Part shown: in pieces, positions 18,144-25,831 of the stretch | Position numbering within the stretch: the first letter of the stretch is position 1 | Layout of the letters: every line of letters begins with the position of its first letter | Origin: Desulfocapsa sp. | GTDB lineage: Bacteria; Desulfobacterota; Desulfobulbia; Desulfobulbales; Desulfocapsaceae | Reading direction: 5' to 3' | Assembly: GCA_022712975.1 (NCBI GenBank) | Contig: JAFLJO010000041.1 | Coordinates: 1 to 48,029, forward strand | Length of the DNA stretch: 48,029 nt | The notes under the pieces: model-generated | What the model saw: only the letters and a program-made list of their open reading frames with translations | The model's database searches: none | What the model was told of the DNA's origin: nothing | Program-made: the position numbers and the translations under genes

Positions 18144-20288
18144 ATGAGTGAATCTCTTTTTAGCCAATCATGGTATCGGGTTGCCCCACTTAAACCACGA
18201 TTACGCAGCCATGTGCAGATTCACCGTCATCGCTACCGTGGAGAAGATTGGTATATAATACAGGATCGCTTCACCGGTAAGCACCACCGATTTTCCCCCG
18301 AGGCGCATCAACTGATCGGCTTGATGGATGGGCGACGCACCCTTGGTCAAATTTGGGAAACGGCTTGTGCCGTTCTGGGGGATCATATGCCCACGCAGGA
18401 CGAGGTGATCGGTCTGTTGGCACAACTGTTTCGCTCCGACTTATTGCAAACCTGTGCTCTGCCTAACTTTTCTGATCTGCAACAGCGTCAAAGTAAGGAG
18501 CAACGTAATCGATTGCTGACGCCGTTGAAATCTCCGATGGCGATCCGTTTTCCCCTCTTCGATCCCGATCGCTTTCTCAATGCGACCATGCCGCTGGTTG
18601 AACCGTTGCTGGGCTGGTTGACTGTTGTAATATGGCTGGTGGTGGTTGGGGTTGCAAGCTTTTTAGCCATCATGCACTGGACCGATCTTAGCAATAATCT
18701 TAGTGGTCAATTGTTTGGCTTAGAAAACTTGGTGCTGCTCAGCCTGATCTATCCTTTGCTAAAGGTAGTACATGAGTTCGGGCACGCTTATATGGTTAAA
18801 AAATGGGGCGGCGAAGTTCATGAAATGGGGATTATGCTCTTGGTTTTTATGCCGATTCCCTATATAGATGCATCTGCTTCGTTGTCTTATCGGAACAAAT
18901 ATCAGCGGATGCTGGTAGGTGCAGCTGGCATCCTGGTTGAGGTGTTCATTGCAGCGCTGGCACTATTGGTGTGGTTGAATGTTGAGCCGGGAGTGGTTCG
19001 GGCGGTAGCTTTTAATGTCATGCTGATTGCCGGGATCTCGACGGTGTTGTTTAACGGCAACCCATTGCTTCGTTTTGACGCTTACTATGTGTTGGCTGAC
19101 TTTTTGGAGATTCCAAACCTCGGTCAACGTAGTAGTCGCTACGTAGGCTATCTGTGCCAACGCTATCTCCTTGGAGTACGTCAGGCTGTATCCCCATCCA
19201 CTGTGCCGTCAGAAGTTGGATGGCTGGTGGTATATGCCGTGGTATCATTTATGTACCGAATGTTTATTGCGGTGCAGATTATTTTGTTTGTTGCGGGGCA
19301 ATTTTTCTTTATCGGCTTGTTGTTGGCATTCTGGGTTGGTGTTACCATGTTGGTAATGCCAGTGTGGCGCGTGATAAAATATCTATTCAAGGATGGTCAC
19401 ATGCAAAGGAAACGATTGCGAATTACTTTGGTGGTTCTTTTTCCTTTGGCTCTATTGCTGTTTGGTTTAATCTTTGTTCCGGCGCCGTTTTATACCATTT
19501 GCGAAGGGGTAATTTGGGCACCGGAGGAATCTAAAGTTTACGCTGCTGTTGATGGCTTTGTTGCCGAGATTCTTTGCTCCAGTGGTACGACAGTGACTAA
19601 AGGGACAGCGCTGTTGCGTTGTGAAGATGTTCAGTTGGCTACCCGGGTTCGATTGATTGAAGCGCGGCAGAGGGAGTATCAGGCACGTTACACTCTCAGT
19701 CTACAAACCGATCGAACCGAGGCTGCACTTTTAAAAGAGGCGTTGGCTCGGATTGCCGCAGAATTGGATCGTGCCAAAGAGCGACAGCAGTCCTTAGTAA
19801 TCCGTAGTCATAGTAGCGGTGTGTTTGTCTTGCCGCAGGAGGAGAATCTTGACGGTCGATTCATTCGACGCGGAACTCCATTAGGTTATATTCTCGATCG
19901 CCATAAAATGCTGGTTAAGGTACTTGTTACGCAAGCCGATATCGACCGGGTTCGTGCCGATACTGGTCGAGTTCAGGTGTGGTTAGCTGAGGATATTGGT
20001 CGTACTGTTGCTGCAACGGTGGTACGTGAAGTTCCTGCTGCAAGTCATGAACTACCAAGTTTGTCTTTTAGCCTTGATGGTGGTGGCCGTTTTGCCCTCG
20101 ATCCCCGTTACCCTGATCGACTTCAGGCTTTAGAGCAGTTGTTTCAGTTCGATATTAAGATGGCTGAAGCATTAACTGAGCGGATTGGGGGACGGGTGTA
20201 TGTCCGTTTTCAACATCAACCGGAGCCGTTGGCTTGGCGCTGGTATCGAAATCTTCGGCGTCTCCTTTTGAGCCGTTTTTCCATTTAG
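18144..20288 (+). CDS. PqqD-like / M50 site-2 protease / HlyD fusion
   Basis: A 714-residue multi-pass membrane protein. Residues about 30-95 (GKHHRFSPEAHQLIGLMDG onward) resemble a PqqD-type peptide-binding domain. Membrane segments begin near 154. The M50 zinc motif HEFGH is at about 210-214, and the second M50 signature appears as NGNPLLRFDAYYVLADFLE (related family members usually have FDGYY). More membrane helices follow. From about residue 464 there is a HlyD-like barrel-sandwich (VYAAVDGFVAEILCSSGTTV), a coiled coil and a second half, giving a periplasmic arm. Proteins with this order occur in peptide and bacteriocin export loci. Here it could process, anchor or export the giant protein; that is inference from position. 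The retained zinc ligands suggest an active protease. There is no strong ribosome site; the 121-base gap upstream holds nothing I recognise. Confidence 0.85.
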   Translation: MSESLFSQSWYRVAPLKPRLRSHVQIHRHRYRGEDWYIIQDRFTGKHHRFSPEAHQLIGLMDGRRTLGQIWETACAVLGDHMPTQDEVIGLLAQLFRSDLLQTCALPNFSDLQQRQSKEQRNRLLTPLKSPMAIRFPLFDPDRFLNATMPLVEPLLGWLTVVIWLVVVGVASFLAIMHWTDLSNNLSGQLFGLENLVLLSLIYPLLKVVHEFGHAYMVKKWGGEVHEMGIMLLVFMPIPYIDASASLSYRNKYQRMLVGAAGILVEVFIAALALLVWLNVEPGVVRAVAFNVMLIAGISTVLFNGNPLLRFDAYYVLADFLEIPNLGQRSSRYVGYLCQRYLLGVRQAVSPSTVPSEVGWLVVYAVVSFMYRMFIAVQIILFVAGQFFFIGLLLAFWVGVTMLVMPVWRVIKYLFKDGHMQRKRLRITLVVLFPLALLLFGLIFVPAPFYTICEGVIWAPEESKVYAAVDGFVAEILCSSGTTVTKGTALLRCEDVQLATRVRLIEARQREYQARYTLSLQTDRTEAALLKEALARIAAELDRAKERQQSLVIRSHSSGVFVLPQEENLDGRFIRRGTPLGYILDRHKMLVKVLVTQADIDRVRADTGRVQVWLAEDIGRTVAATVVREVPAASHELPSLSFSLDGGGRFALDPRYPDRLQALEQLFQFDIKMAEALTERIGGRVYVRFQHQPEPLAWRWYRNLRRLLLSRFSI

Positions 20289-20396
20289 GAAAACAGGAAA
20301 TTTTGAAGTGCAATTAGACTCAAATGGTTAACAGCACCTCCAAGGCACTTATCCTGCGATACTAAAACGTTTTCCGACTTGTCGGGTTAGGTGTTT

Positions 20397-22394
20397 ATGA
20401 GCTCACAATTACTGCATAAAAGGATTCCACCAGCGACCTACGATATGCACCCAGAGCGACCCGACCAGGTAAAAAATTGTTTGGAGGTGTTTGCTCATCG
20501 TATCAGCGGTCAAATGGGCAAGCTGTTTAATGGTCGCAGACAGATCAACCGCATGGTCGCTGAGATTGAAGGCAATAGTGCGGCTTTTGCTGAATTGGAT
20601 AAAAAGGAACTGACCCAACGGCTAGCACGTTTGCGGGTTGATTTCTACGCCGATGCTTTGGCTCCAAAGTTGTTGATTGTAAGTTTTACCATTATTCGAG
20701 AGATGAGTCGTCGTACCATCGGTATGTACCATTATGCCAGCCAGTTAACGGGTGGCTTGGTGATGTTACGGGGGATGGTTGCTGAAATGGAGACCGGTGA
20801 GGGAAAAACTCTAACCGCCACCCTATCGGCAGCGACTGCTGCCTTGGCCGGCATGCCGGTTCATGTGATTAGTGTCAATGACTATCTTACTGCCCGTGAT
20901 GCCGAAAATATGCGTCCGCTCTATCAAGCTTTGGGGTTGACAGTAGGCTGTGTTGTTCATGGACAAACCCCATCTGAGCGTCGGCAAGCGTACAGTTGTG
21001 ACATCACTTATGCTACCAATAAAGAGTTGGTGTTCGATTATTTGCGTGATCGTTTAACCCTTGCCGAACGACTCGATCCATTGTTGTTGCAAACCGAATA
21101 TCTCCATGCTACGGATCAACGGAGCAAGCGGATTTTACTGCGGGGGCTCCATTTTGCCATTGTCGACGAGGCCGATAGTATTCTTATTGATGAAGCTCGA
21201 ACGCCGCTGATTATTTCTGGTGGCGAAGGGGGTGATGATGAACGGCAGTTTCTCCAGCAAGCGCTTGATATTGCCTATAAATTAGAGTCTGGTTGCGATT
21301 ATAACCTTGATGAAGATCGGCAACAAGTGAGTTTAACCGAGGTTGGAAAACAGCGGGTTGAGCAGGAGGTTGAATCGTTTGGCCCGCTGTGGAATGGTCA
21401 TGTCCGGAGGGAATCGACTTTGCAGCAAGCATTGACGGCGATCCACTTTTTTCAGCTCGATGAGCAATATTTGATCCGTGATGGTAAAATTCAGATTATT
21501 GATCAGTTTACCGGGCGGGTGATGGCTGATCGTACATGGGAGCAGGGCTTGCATCAGTTAATCGAACTCAAAGAAGGGTGCGAGCTGACGCAAGGGCGTG
21601 AAACTTTAGCGAAAATCAGCTATCAACGATTTTTTCGTCGTTATCTCCACTTATCGGGTATGACCGGGACAGCAAAAGAGGTCGCCGGTGAACTGTGGGC
21701 AGTGTACCATCTTCCCACTATGCGAGTTGCAACCCATCGTCCGGTTATTCGTCAAATCATGACCGATCAGGTGTTTGTCGACCAATCCCAGAAATGGGAA
21801 GCGGTGGTGGCACATATTTCGAGATTGCATAAACAGGGGCGACCTGTTTTGATTGGTACTCAATCGGTTGCTGCTTCGGAACAATTATCATCACTGGTGG
21901 CGCAGGCGGGGTTGAAGCATCAAGTTCTCAATGCCAAGCAAGATGAGGAAGAGGCTAGGATCATCGCTGCGGCAGGCAATACCGGAAGTATTACCATTGC
22001 TACAAATATGGCCGGTCGAGGTACCGATATTTTGTTGGGTGAAGGTGTCTGTGCTATTGGTGGATTGCACGTGATCGCCACTGAACGGCATGAGGCAGCA
22101 CGGATTGATCGGCAGTTAGCTGGCCGTTGTGGTCGGCAGGGTGACCCCGGTAGCTATCAAGCGCTACTGTCATGTGATGATCTGTTGCTTGAGGGTAATC
22201 GTGGTGGTATTTTGGCACAATGTGTGAAATCGCTGGCGGGTAAGGTTGGTGGTTATATCCCTCTTTGTGGGCGCTGGGCGATCTATTTAGCTCAGTTGCA
22301 TATGGAAAAGCACAATGCTCGAATTAGGCATGAATTGTTTAAACGTGATCAGGCTCAAGGGGGATTGCTTTCCTTCACTGGTAGACTTGAATAG
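20397..22394 (+). CDS. SecA-like translocase ATPase (short paralogue)
   Basis: A 665-residue SecA homologue. Walker A is METGEGKT (G134-T138), followed by VISVNDYLTARDAE. Walker B is VDEADSILIDEARTPLIISG (D257-D260). The preprotein-crosslinking region and NBD2 follow, with SGMTGTA, TNMAGRGTDILLGEGV and RQLAGRCGRQGDPGS. Housekeeping SecA is usually 830-900 residues; this one ends soon after NBD2 with a short helical remnant and lacks the zinc-binding tail that contacts SecB and lipids. It is therefore an accessory-type SecA, presumably a cytoplasmic motor for a special substrate. The start was chosen as ATG 20397 (TTAGGTGTTT upstream) over GTG 20391. The next gene starts 10 bases after the stop, implying one operon. 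Its position in the giant-protein locus suggests that protein as substrate; not proven. Confidence 0.9.
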   Translation: MSSQLLHKRIPPATYDMHPERPDQVKNCLEVFAHRISGQMGKLFNGRRQINRMVAEIEGNSAAFAELDKKELTQRLARLRVDFYADALAPKLLIVSFTIIREMSRRTIGMYHYASQLTGGLVMLRGMVAEMETGEGKTLTATLSAATAALAGMPVHVISVNDYLTARDAENMRPLYQALGLTVGCVVHGQTPSERRQAYSCDITYATNKELVFDYLRDRLTLAERLDPLLLQTEYLHATDQRSKRILLRGLHFAIVDEADSILIDEARTPLIISGGEGGDDERQFLQQALDIAYKLESGCDYNLDEDRQQVSLTEVGKQRVEQEVESFGPLWNGHVRRESTLQQALTAIHFFQLDEQYLIRDGKIQIIDQFTGRVMADRTWEQGLHQLIELKEGCELTQGRETLAKISYQRFFRRYLHLSGMTGTAKEVAGELWAVYHLPTMRVATHRPVIRQIMTDQVFVDQSQKWEAVVAHISRLHKQGRPVLIGTQSVAASEQLSSLVAQAGLKHQVLNAKQDEEEARIIAAAGNTGSITIATNMAGRGTDILLGEGVCAIGGLHVIATERHEAARIDRQLAGRCGRQGDPGSYQALLSCDDLLLEGNRGGILAQCVKSLAGKVGGYIPLCGRWAIYLAQLHMEKHNARIRHELFKRDQAQGGLLSFTGRLE

Positions 22395-22404
22395 GGTTGA
22401 ATTG

Positions 22405-23118
22405 ATGAAAATATTTTTGTTGAGTTGCTTACTGTGTGGGGCTTTGCTTTCAGTTGCAGTTGCAGAACTTCCCCCACTCGAAGGGCTGATTGAGCCAAGT
22501 GAATTGGTTCAATTTAGTAGTCAGGTTCCGGGGATATTGGAACAGGTCAATGTTGAACGTGGAGCCATGGTGCATCGTGGTCAAGTGCTGGCGCAATTGA
22601 AGTCGGGGGTAGAGTCTGCGGCGGTAAAAGTGGCCGAAGCCCGGGTTGAGTTTGGTAAGCGTAAAGCGATGCGAAATAAAGAATTGTATATCAAGCAGCT
22701 GATCTCGATTCACGATAAAGATGAGTTGAAAACAGAAATTCAATTAGCAGAACTTGAACTCGAAGAGGTTCGAGAGCGACTCGCATTGCGGACGATTATC
22801 AGTACGGTTGATGGAGTGGTAGTTGAGCGAAGTGGTGCGCCGGGAGAATACGTGGGGGAGGAACCTTTTTTAACTGTCGCCCAGCTTGATCCACTGAATG
22901 TAGAGCTGGTTGTTCCGGTGGAGTATTTCGGGATGATCAAACTTGGTGCGACTGCGCAGGTACAGCTCGAAGCTGCGGTAGGTGGGGTGCATCACGCCAA
23001 GGTGGTGATTGTCGATCAGGTAATTGATGCAGCCAGTGGAACTTTTGGTGTCCGTTTAGAGTTGCCCAATCCGCAGTTAAATCTCCCCGCCGGATTGAAA
23101 TGCCAAGTGGTGTTTTAG
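22405..23118 (+). CDS. Periplasmic adaptor (HlyD/RND MFP type), small
   Basis: A 237-residue protein with a clear signal peptide (MKIFLLSCLLCGALLSVAVA, cleavage near 20-22), then the barrel-sandwich half motif (LIEPSELVQFSSQVPGILEQ; GAMVHRGQVLAQL), a short coiled coil (about 75-125), the second half motif (ISTVDGVVVERSGAPGEYVG) and a beta-barrel ending in VVF. It is short for a membrane fusion protein (usually 350-400 residues) and lacks a C-terminal membrane-proximal domain. The ATG at 22405 was chosen because the signal peptide begins there and AGGG lies upstream; the frame runs further upstream only inside the SecA gene. It likely forms the periplasmic part of the same export assembly as the two larger HlyD-containing proteins. 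It is the third HlyD-type protein in one locus. Confidence 0.85.
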   Translation: MKIFLLSCLLCGALLSVAVAELPPLEGLIEPSELVQFSSQVPGILEQVNVERGAMVHRGQVLAQLKSGVESAAVKVAEARVEFGKRKAMRNKELYIKQLISIHDKDELKTEIQLAELELEEVRERLALRTIISTVDGVVVERSGAPGEYVGEEPFLTVAQLDPLNVELVVPVEYFGMIKLGATAQVQLEAAVGGVHHAKVVIVDQVIDAASGTFGVRLELPNPQLNLPAGLKCQVVF

Positions 23119-23884
23119 CCATACTTTTCTGTTTTAAATTTCGAACCTATCCACTAAACAAAGGCTGAACACTGTATTTGATACCGAGTACCCTCTGCCC
23201 GCAGGGCATCATGTTCTTCTCATATAACACACAAAACCGTATCACAGCAAAAAACGCAATGAGTTGTGCATCAAGTGAGCGTAGCTTGTGCAAGGAAACA
23301 TGAGATTCATATTGACATAGCCTTGAATTTACTGTATTGCTCTCAGGTGCATAATAATCCGTTAGCAACGGCAATCAAACAGCAGAGTACGCTATGCAAA
23401 AATGGCACAACGACACAGGTTCGGCAGTATCGGTTTTTGGCTGTGGTAACATGCTTATTGGGGGTGACGGGTTTGGGCACGCTGCTATAGAGGCTTTCCA
23501 ATCCAACCATAATTTTCCTTCAACCAGTACCGCACCGTTAATTTAGTCTAGAAGATCGTTGAACATACCTGTGCTTCTGTTTATATAACTGCTCTCATTC
23601 CTTTGTCATCAAGCATGTGGGGTGACATAATCATGATTGGTGAATCTACAAGGACTGAAATGGAGGAGGAAGTTCGGTACCCACCACTATACTATCCGAA
23701 ACTGGCTTAACAGTGGTTCGATCAGGGAAGAAGTGGAAGCAAAAGAAGAATAACTGACTTCACTCTACAAATTATTTTGCAGGTGGGTCATCAGCGGAAT
23801 ATTTTAGTGTAAAACCACAAAGCGGCAAAGGTATGGATCTTGGTTTAATTCCTGCTGATAACAATCAACCTTCCCGTGTATTGA
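23119..23884. other. 766-base intergenic stretch with repeat and gene remnants
   Basis: No intact gene is convincing here. It holds one copy of a dispersed palindromic repeat (23167-23216) and, at 23637-23892, two short open segments that look like decayed coding sequence. A 74-codon open frame at 23266-23490 has no ribosome site and ordinary composition, so I do not call it. This gap separates the export locus from the kinase and hydrogenase region. Confidence 0.6.
23167..23216 (-). repeat. Dispersed palindromic repeat, family I, copy A
   Basis: Read on the minus strand it begins GAACATGATGCCCTGCGGGC and ends TGTTC, so the two ends are inverted copies (GAACA/TGTTC). Its first 36 bases match 45966-46001 at 34 positions, and a shorter relative lies at 46069-46106. 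Confidence 0.75.
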
Positions 23885-23892
23885 ATGAATAA
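23637..23892 (+). pseudogene. Two decayed coding fragments upstream of the kinase
   Basis: In one frame, 23637-23753 reads a short helix-turn-helix-like piece (KFGTHHYTIRNWLNSGSI) ending in a stop. In another frame, 23758-23892 reads a 44-residue tail (NYFAGGSSAEYFSVKPQSGK, later GLIPADNNQPSRVLNE) whose stop codon overlaps the kinase start. Both look more protein-like than random intergenic sequence but have no plausible starts. They may be remnants of one or two deleted genes; the family is not recognised. Confidence 0.35.
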
Positions 23893-25366
23893 TCATAAAA
23901 AAAGCTGGTTTGCCGAAACATTCAAGCCGGTTTTTCTTGATAAAAAGCACAGAGAAAATAGTTTATTCAAGCAATTGCTCAGCTATAAAAGATTGTACCG
24001 ATTAAGCCTCTTGGTTATGGTATGGCTTGCTCTTGGCCCCTTAATCGGCATGGCAATAATTGGCCATCTTGTCACAAAACGAAATGTCGATGAGCTGAAC
24101 AGGTGTCAGCTTTCTCACACGGCAGATAGCATCAGACAGGAAATTTCCTTCTATATTGAGCAGCGAAAAACAATACCTGATCTGGATGTAGACACCTACA
24201 CGTCTGATGAGATAAAGAAAAAAGAGCTTTTAAGCGATAACTTGCTGGATGACTTGAGGGCTGAAACTCAGGATGCAGGAATGCATGATGCGTACCTTGT
24301 CGATCGGGACGGTTTTATTCAGGCTCGTTTACATCAAAGGAAGGATGAGCAGGTGAAAATAAAGCTGCCTCCACAGCTTTTTCATGACTCTGACATTCGA
24401 ATACTGAAAGGGGTAAACAGCACTACCGGTGAGAACATGGTCAAGGTGTATGCTGATATACCCGCCACCCCTTTTGTCCTTGTGTTGACGAAGCCGGAAT
24501 CTGTACTGCTGCAGTCCTGGTACAGGGATCGTCGAATTGTCTTCTGGTTTTTGGGTGTCAGTTTGCTCTTTATTGCTGTTCTTGTTTATGCCACAGCAAC
24601 AAGGCTCGTGAATGAGGTTTTTAGTGCCGATCAGCAACGCATCAGAACCTTACGAAAAATTGAGCATTCAAACAAATTGGCTTCAGTTGGTCGATTGGCT
24701 GCAGGTGTGGGGCATGAAATAAACAACCCTCTTGCCATAATCAACGAAAAAGCCGGGATGATACAGGATCTACTTATCTTTGAAGAAAAGTATAAGGGTG
24801 ACGAACAACTTGCGGGTCTTACGAGCTCAATTATTACAACAGTTAAACGATGCAGTACCATTACCAAGCGCTTACTTACGTTTGCCAGGCATCTGGATGA
24901 TAAAATAGAAACGGTAAACATTAAACAAATTGTGGAGGGAATTCTTGATCTTCTCCATGAAGAATCAGAACATCGAAATTTTACCATTACTATTAGGGAA
25001 ATAGACTCGCCTCCTTCCTTCAAATGTGATCACGGTAAGCTGCAACAGATTTTTTTTAATTTAATCAATAATTCCTTTGCTGCCATGCAGAACGGAGGAA
25101 GGCTTAGTATTACCATCAGGTATCTTCGTAGTGCAGTTGTTGCGGTGTCTGTTCGTGATGATGGTTGTGGTATAGCAGAAGAAAATGTTGCTCATATTTT
25201 TGAGCCATTTTTTTTCACCATCTCTCAGAGTGGAGGGACAGGGCTTGGACTTTCTGTTACCTATGCCCTTGTTCAGGAAATTGAAGGTTCAATTGAGGTC
25301 AGCAGTGAACTAGAGAGAGGTACACAATTCATCGTGGAAATTCCCACGAAGAAGGGGGAGGTTTGA
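23885..25366 (+). CDS. Membrane sensor histidine kinase (orphan)
   Basis: A 493-residue protein. Membrane segments lie at about 35-62 and 218-240, flanking a periplasmic sensor region of about 155 residues of unclear family (Cache-like in length). The cytoplasmic part has a HisKA domain with the phospho-accepting H277 in AAGVGHEINNPLA, then a HATPase_c domain with N-box FFNLINNSFAAM, G1 DDGCGI, an F-box variant EPFFFTISQ (usually EPFFTTK) and G2 GGTGLGL. It autophosphorylates in response to a periplasmic signal and passes phosphate to a response regulator; none is encoded nearby, so the partner is unknown. The start ATG follows directly after an in-frame TGA, so no longer form is possible; the ribosome site is weak. 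A small heme lipoprotein and the hydrogenase operon follow on the same strand, so it may respond to H2 or redox state, which is inference only. Confidence 0.9.
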   Translation: MNNHKKSWFAETFKPVFLDKKHRENSLFKQLLSYKRLYRLSLLVMVWLALGPLIGMAIIGHLVTKRNVDELNRCQLSHTADSIRQEISFYIEQRKTIPDLDVDTYTSDEIKKKELLSDNLLDDLRAETQDAGMHDAYLVDRDGFIQARLHQRKDEQVKIKLPPQLFHDSDIRILKGVNSTTGENMVKVYADIPATPFVLVLTKPESVLLQSWYRDRRIVFWFLGVSLLFIAVLVYATATRLVNEVFSADQQRIRTLRKIEHSNKLASVGRLAAGVGHEINNPLAIINEKAGMIQDLLIFEEKYKGDEQLAGLTSSIITTVKRCSTITKRLLTFARHLDDKIETVNIKQIVEGILDLLHEESEHRNFTITIREIDSPPSFKCDHGKLQQIFFNLINNSFAAMQNGGRLSITIRYLRSAVVAVSVRDDGCGIAEENVAHIFEPFFFTISQSGGTGLGLSVTYALVQEIEGSIEVSSELERGTQFIVEIPTKKGEV

Positions 25367-25460
25367 ATACCGACTGATCTAGGCAAGAGGATGTCGGAAT
25401 ATATTAACGCAGATCATAAGAAAGCCTGGACAGGGCGAAAACCAAAGGAGGAAAGAACAG

Positions 25461-25739
25461 ATGAGTTATACCCGCAGCATCATACTTATAACTATGGTCT
25501 TGTTGCTTTTGCAGGGATGTTCCACACAAAAAGAGTGTCAGCAACTCATTGAAAGTAAGTGTGTCAGTTGTCATTCCATACAAAAGAGCTGTGAGCAGTT
25601 AGGGAAAAGTAAGCAATACTGGGAAAGCACGGTGGATCATATGATTAGACTCAATGTTTCAATATCTGACTCTGAAAAGAAAAAACTGGTCCGGTGTCTT
25701 CGCAATAGTTCAAAAAACCTGAGGGAATTATGTGAGTAG
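25461..25739 (+). CDS. Small mono-heme c-type cytochrome lipoprotein
   Basis: A 92-residue protein after a near-perfect ribosome site (AAAGGAGGAAAG). The N-terminus MSYTRSIILITMVLLLLQGC is a lipoprotein signal with a lipobox ending at Cys20. One heme-binding motif CVSCH follows, and a later Met within VDHMIRLNVSISDSE fits the usual axial-ligand position of small class-I-like cytochromes. Additional Cys residues (near 46, 74 and 91) are unusual. It is probably attached to a membrane facing the periplasm. Its place between a sensor kinase and the hydrogenase small subunit suggests it either receives electrons from the periplasmic hydrogenase or acts as a redox sensor for the kinase; neither can be shown here. 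Confidence 0.75.
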   Translation: MSYTRSIILITMVLLLLQGCSTQKECQQLIESKCVSCHSIQKSCEQLGKSKQYWESTVDHMIRLNVSISDSEKKKLVRCLRNSSKNLRELCE

Positions 25740-25831
25740 TGAAAGGCCTCAATCATGAGTGATAGATTGCAGTGCCTTTTGTTCAAAAAACAGGCTTTAA
25801 GGGAAGCCGCAAACCCATTAAAGGGGGATAT

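Noticed and set aside
20391..20396. GTG start six bases upstream for the SecA paralogue
   Set aside because: The ATG at 20397 has a better-placed AGG and the upstream start adds only two residues.
23266..23490. 74-codon open frame in the intergenic gap
   Set aside because: No Shine-Dalgarno sequence and no domain-like pattern; part of a repeat-containing non-coding stretch.
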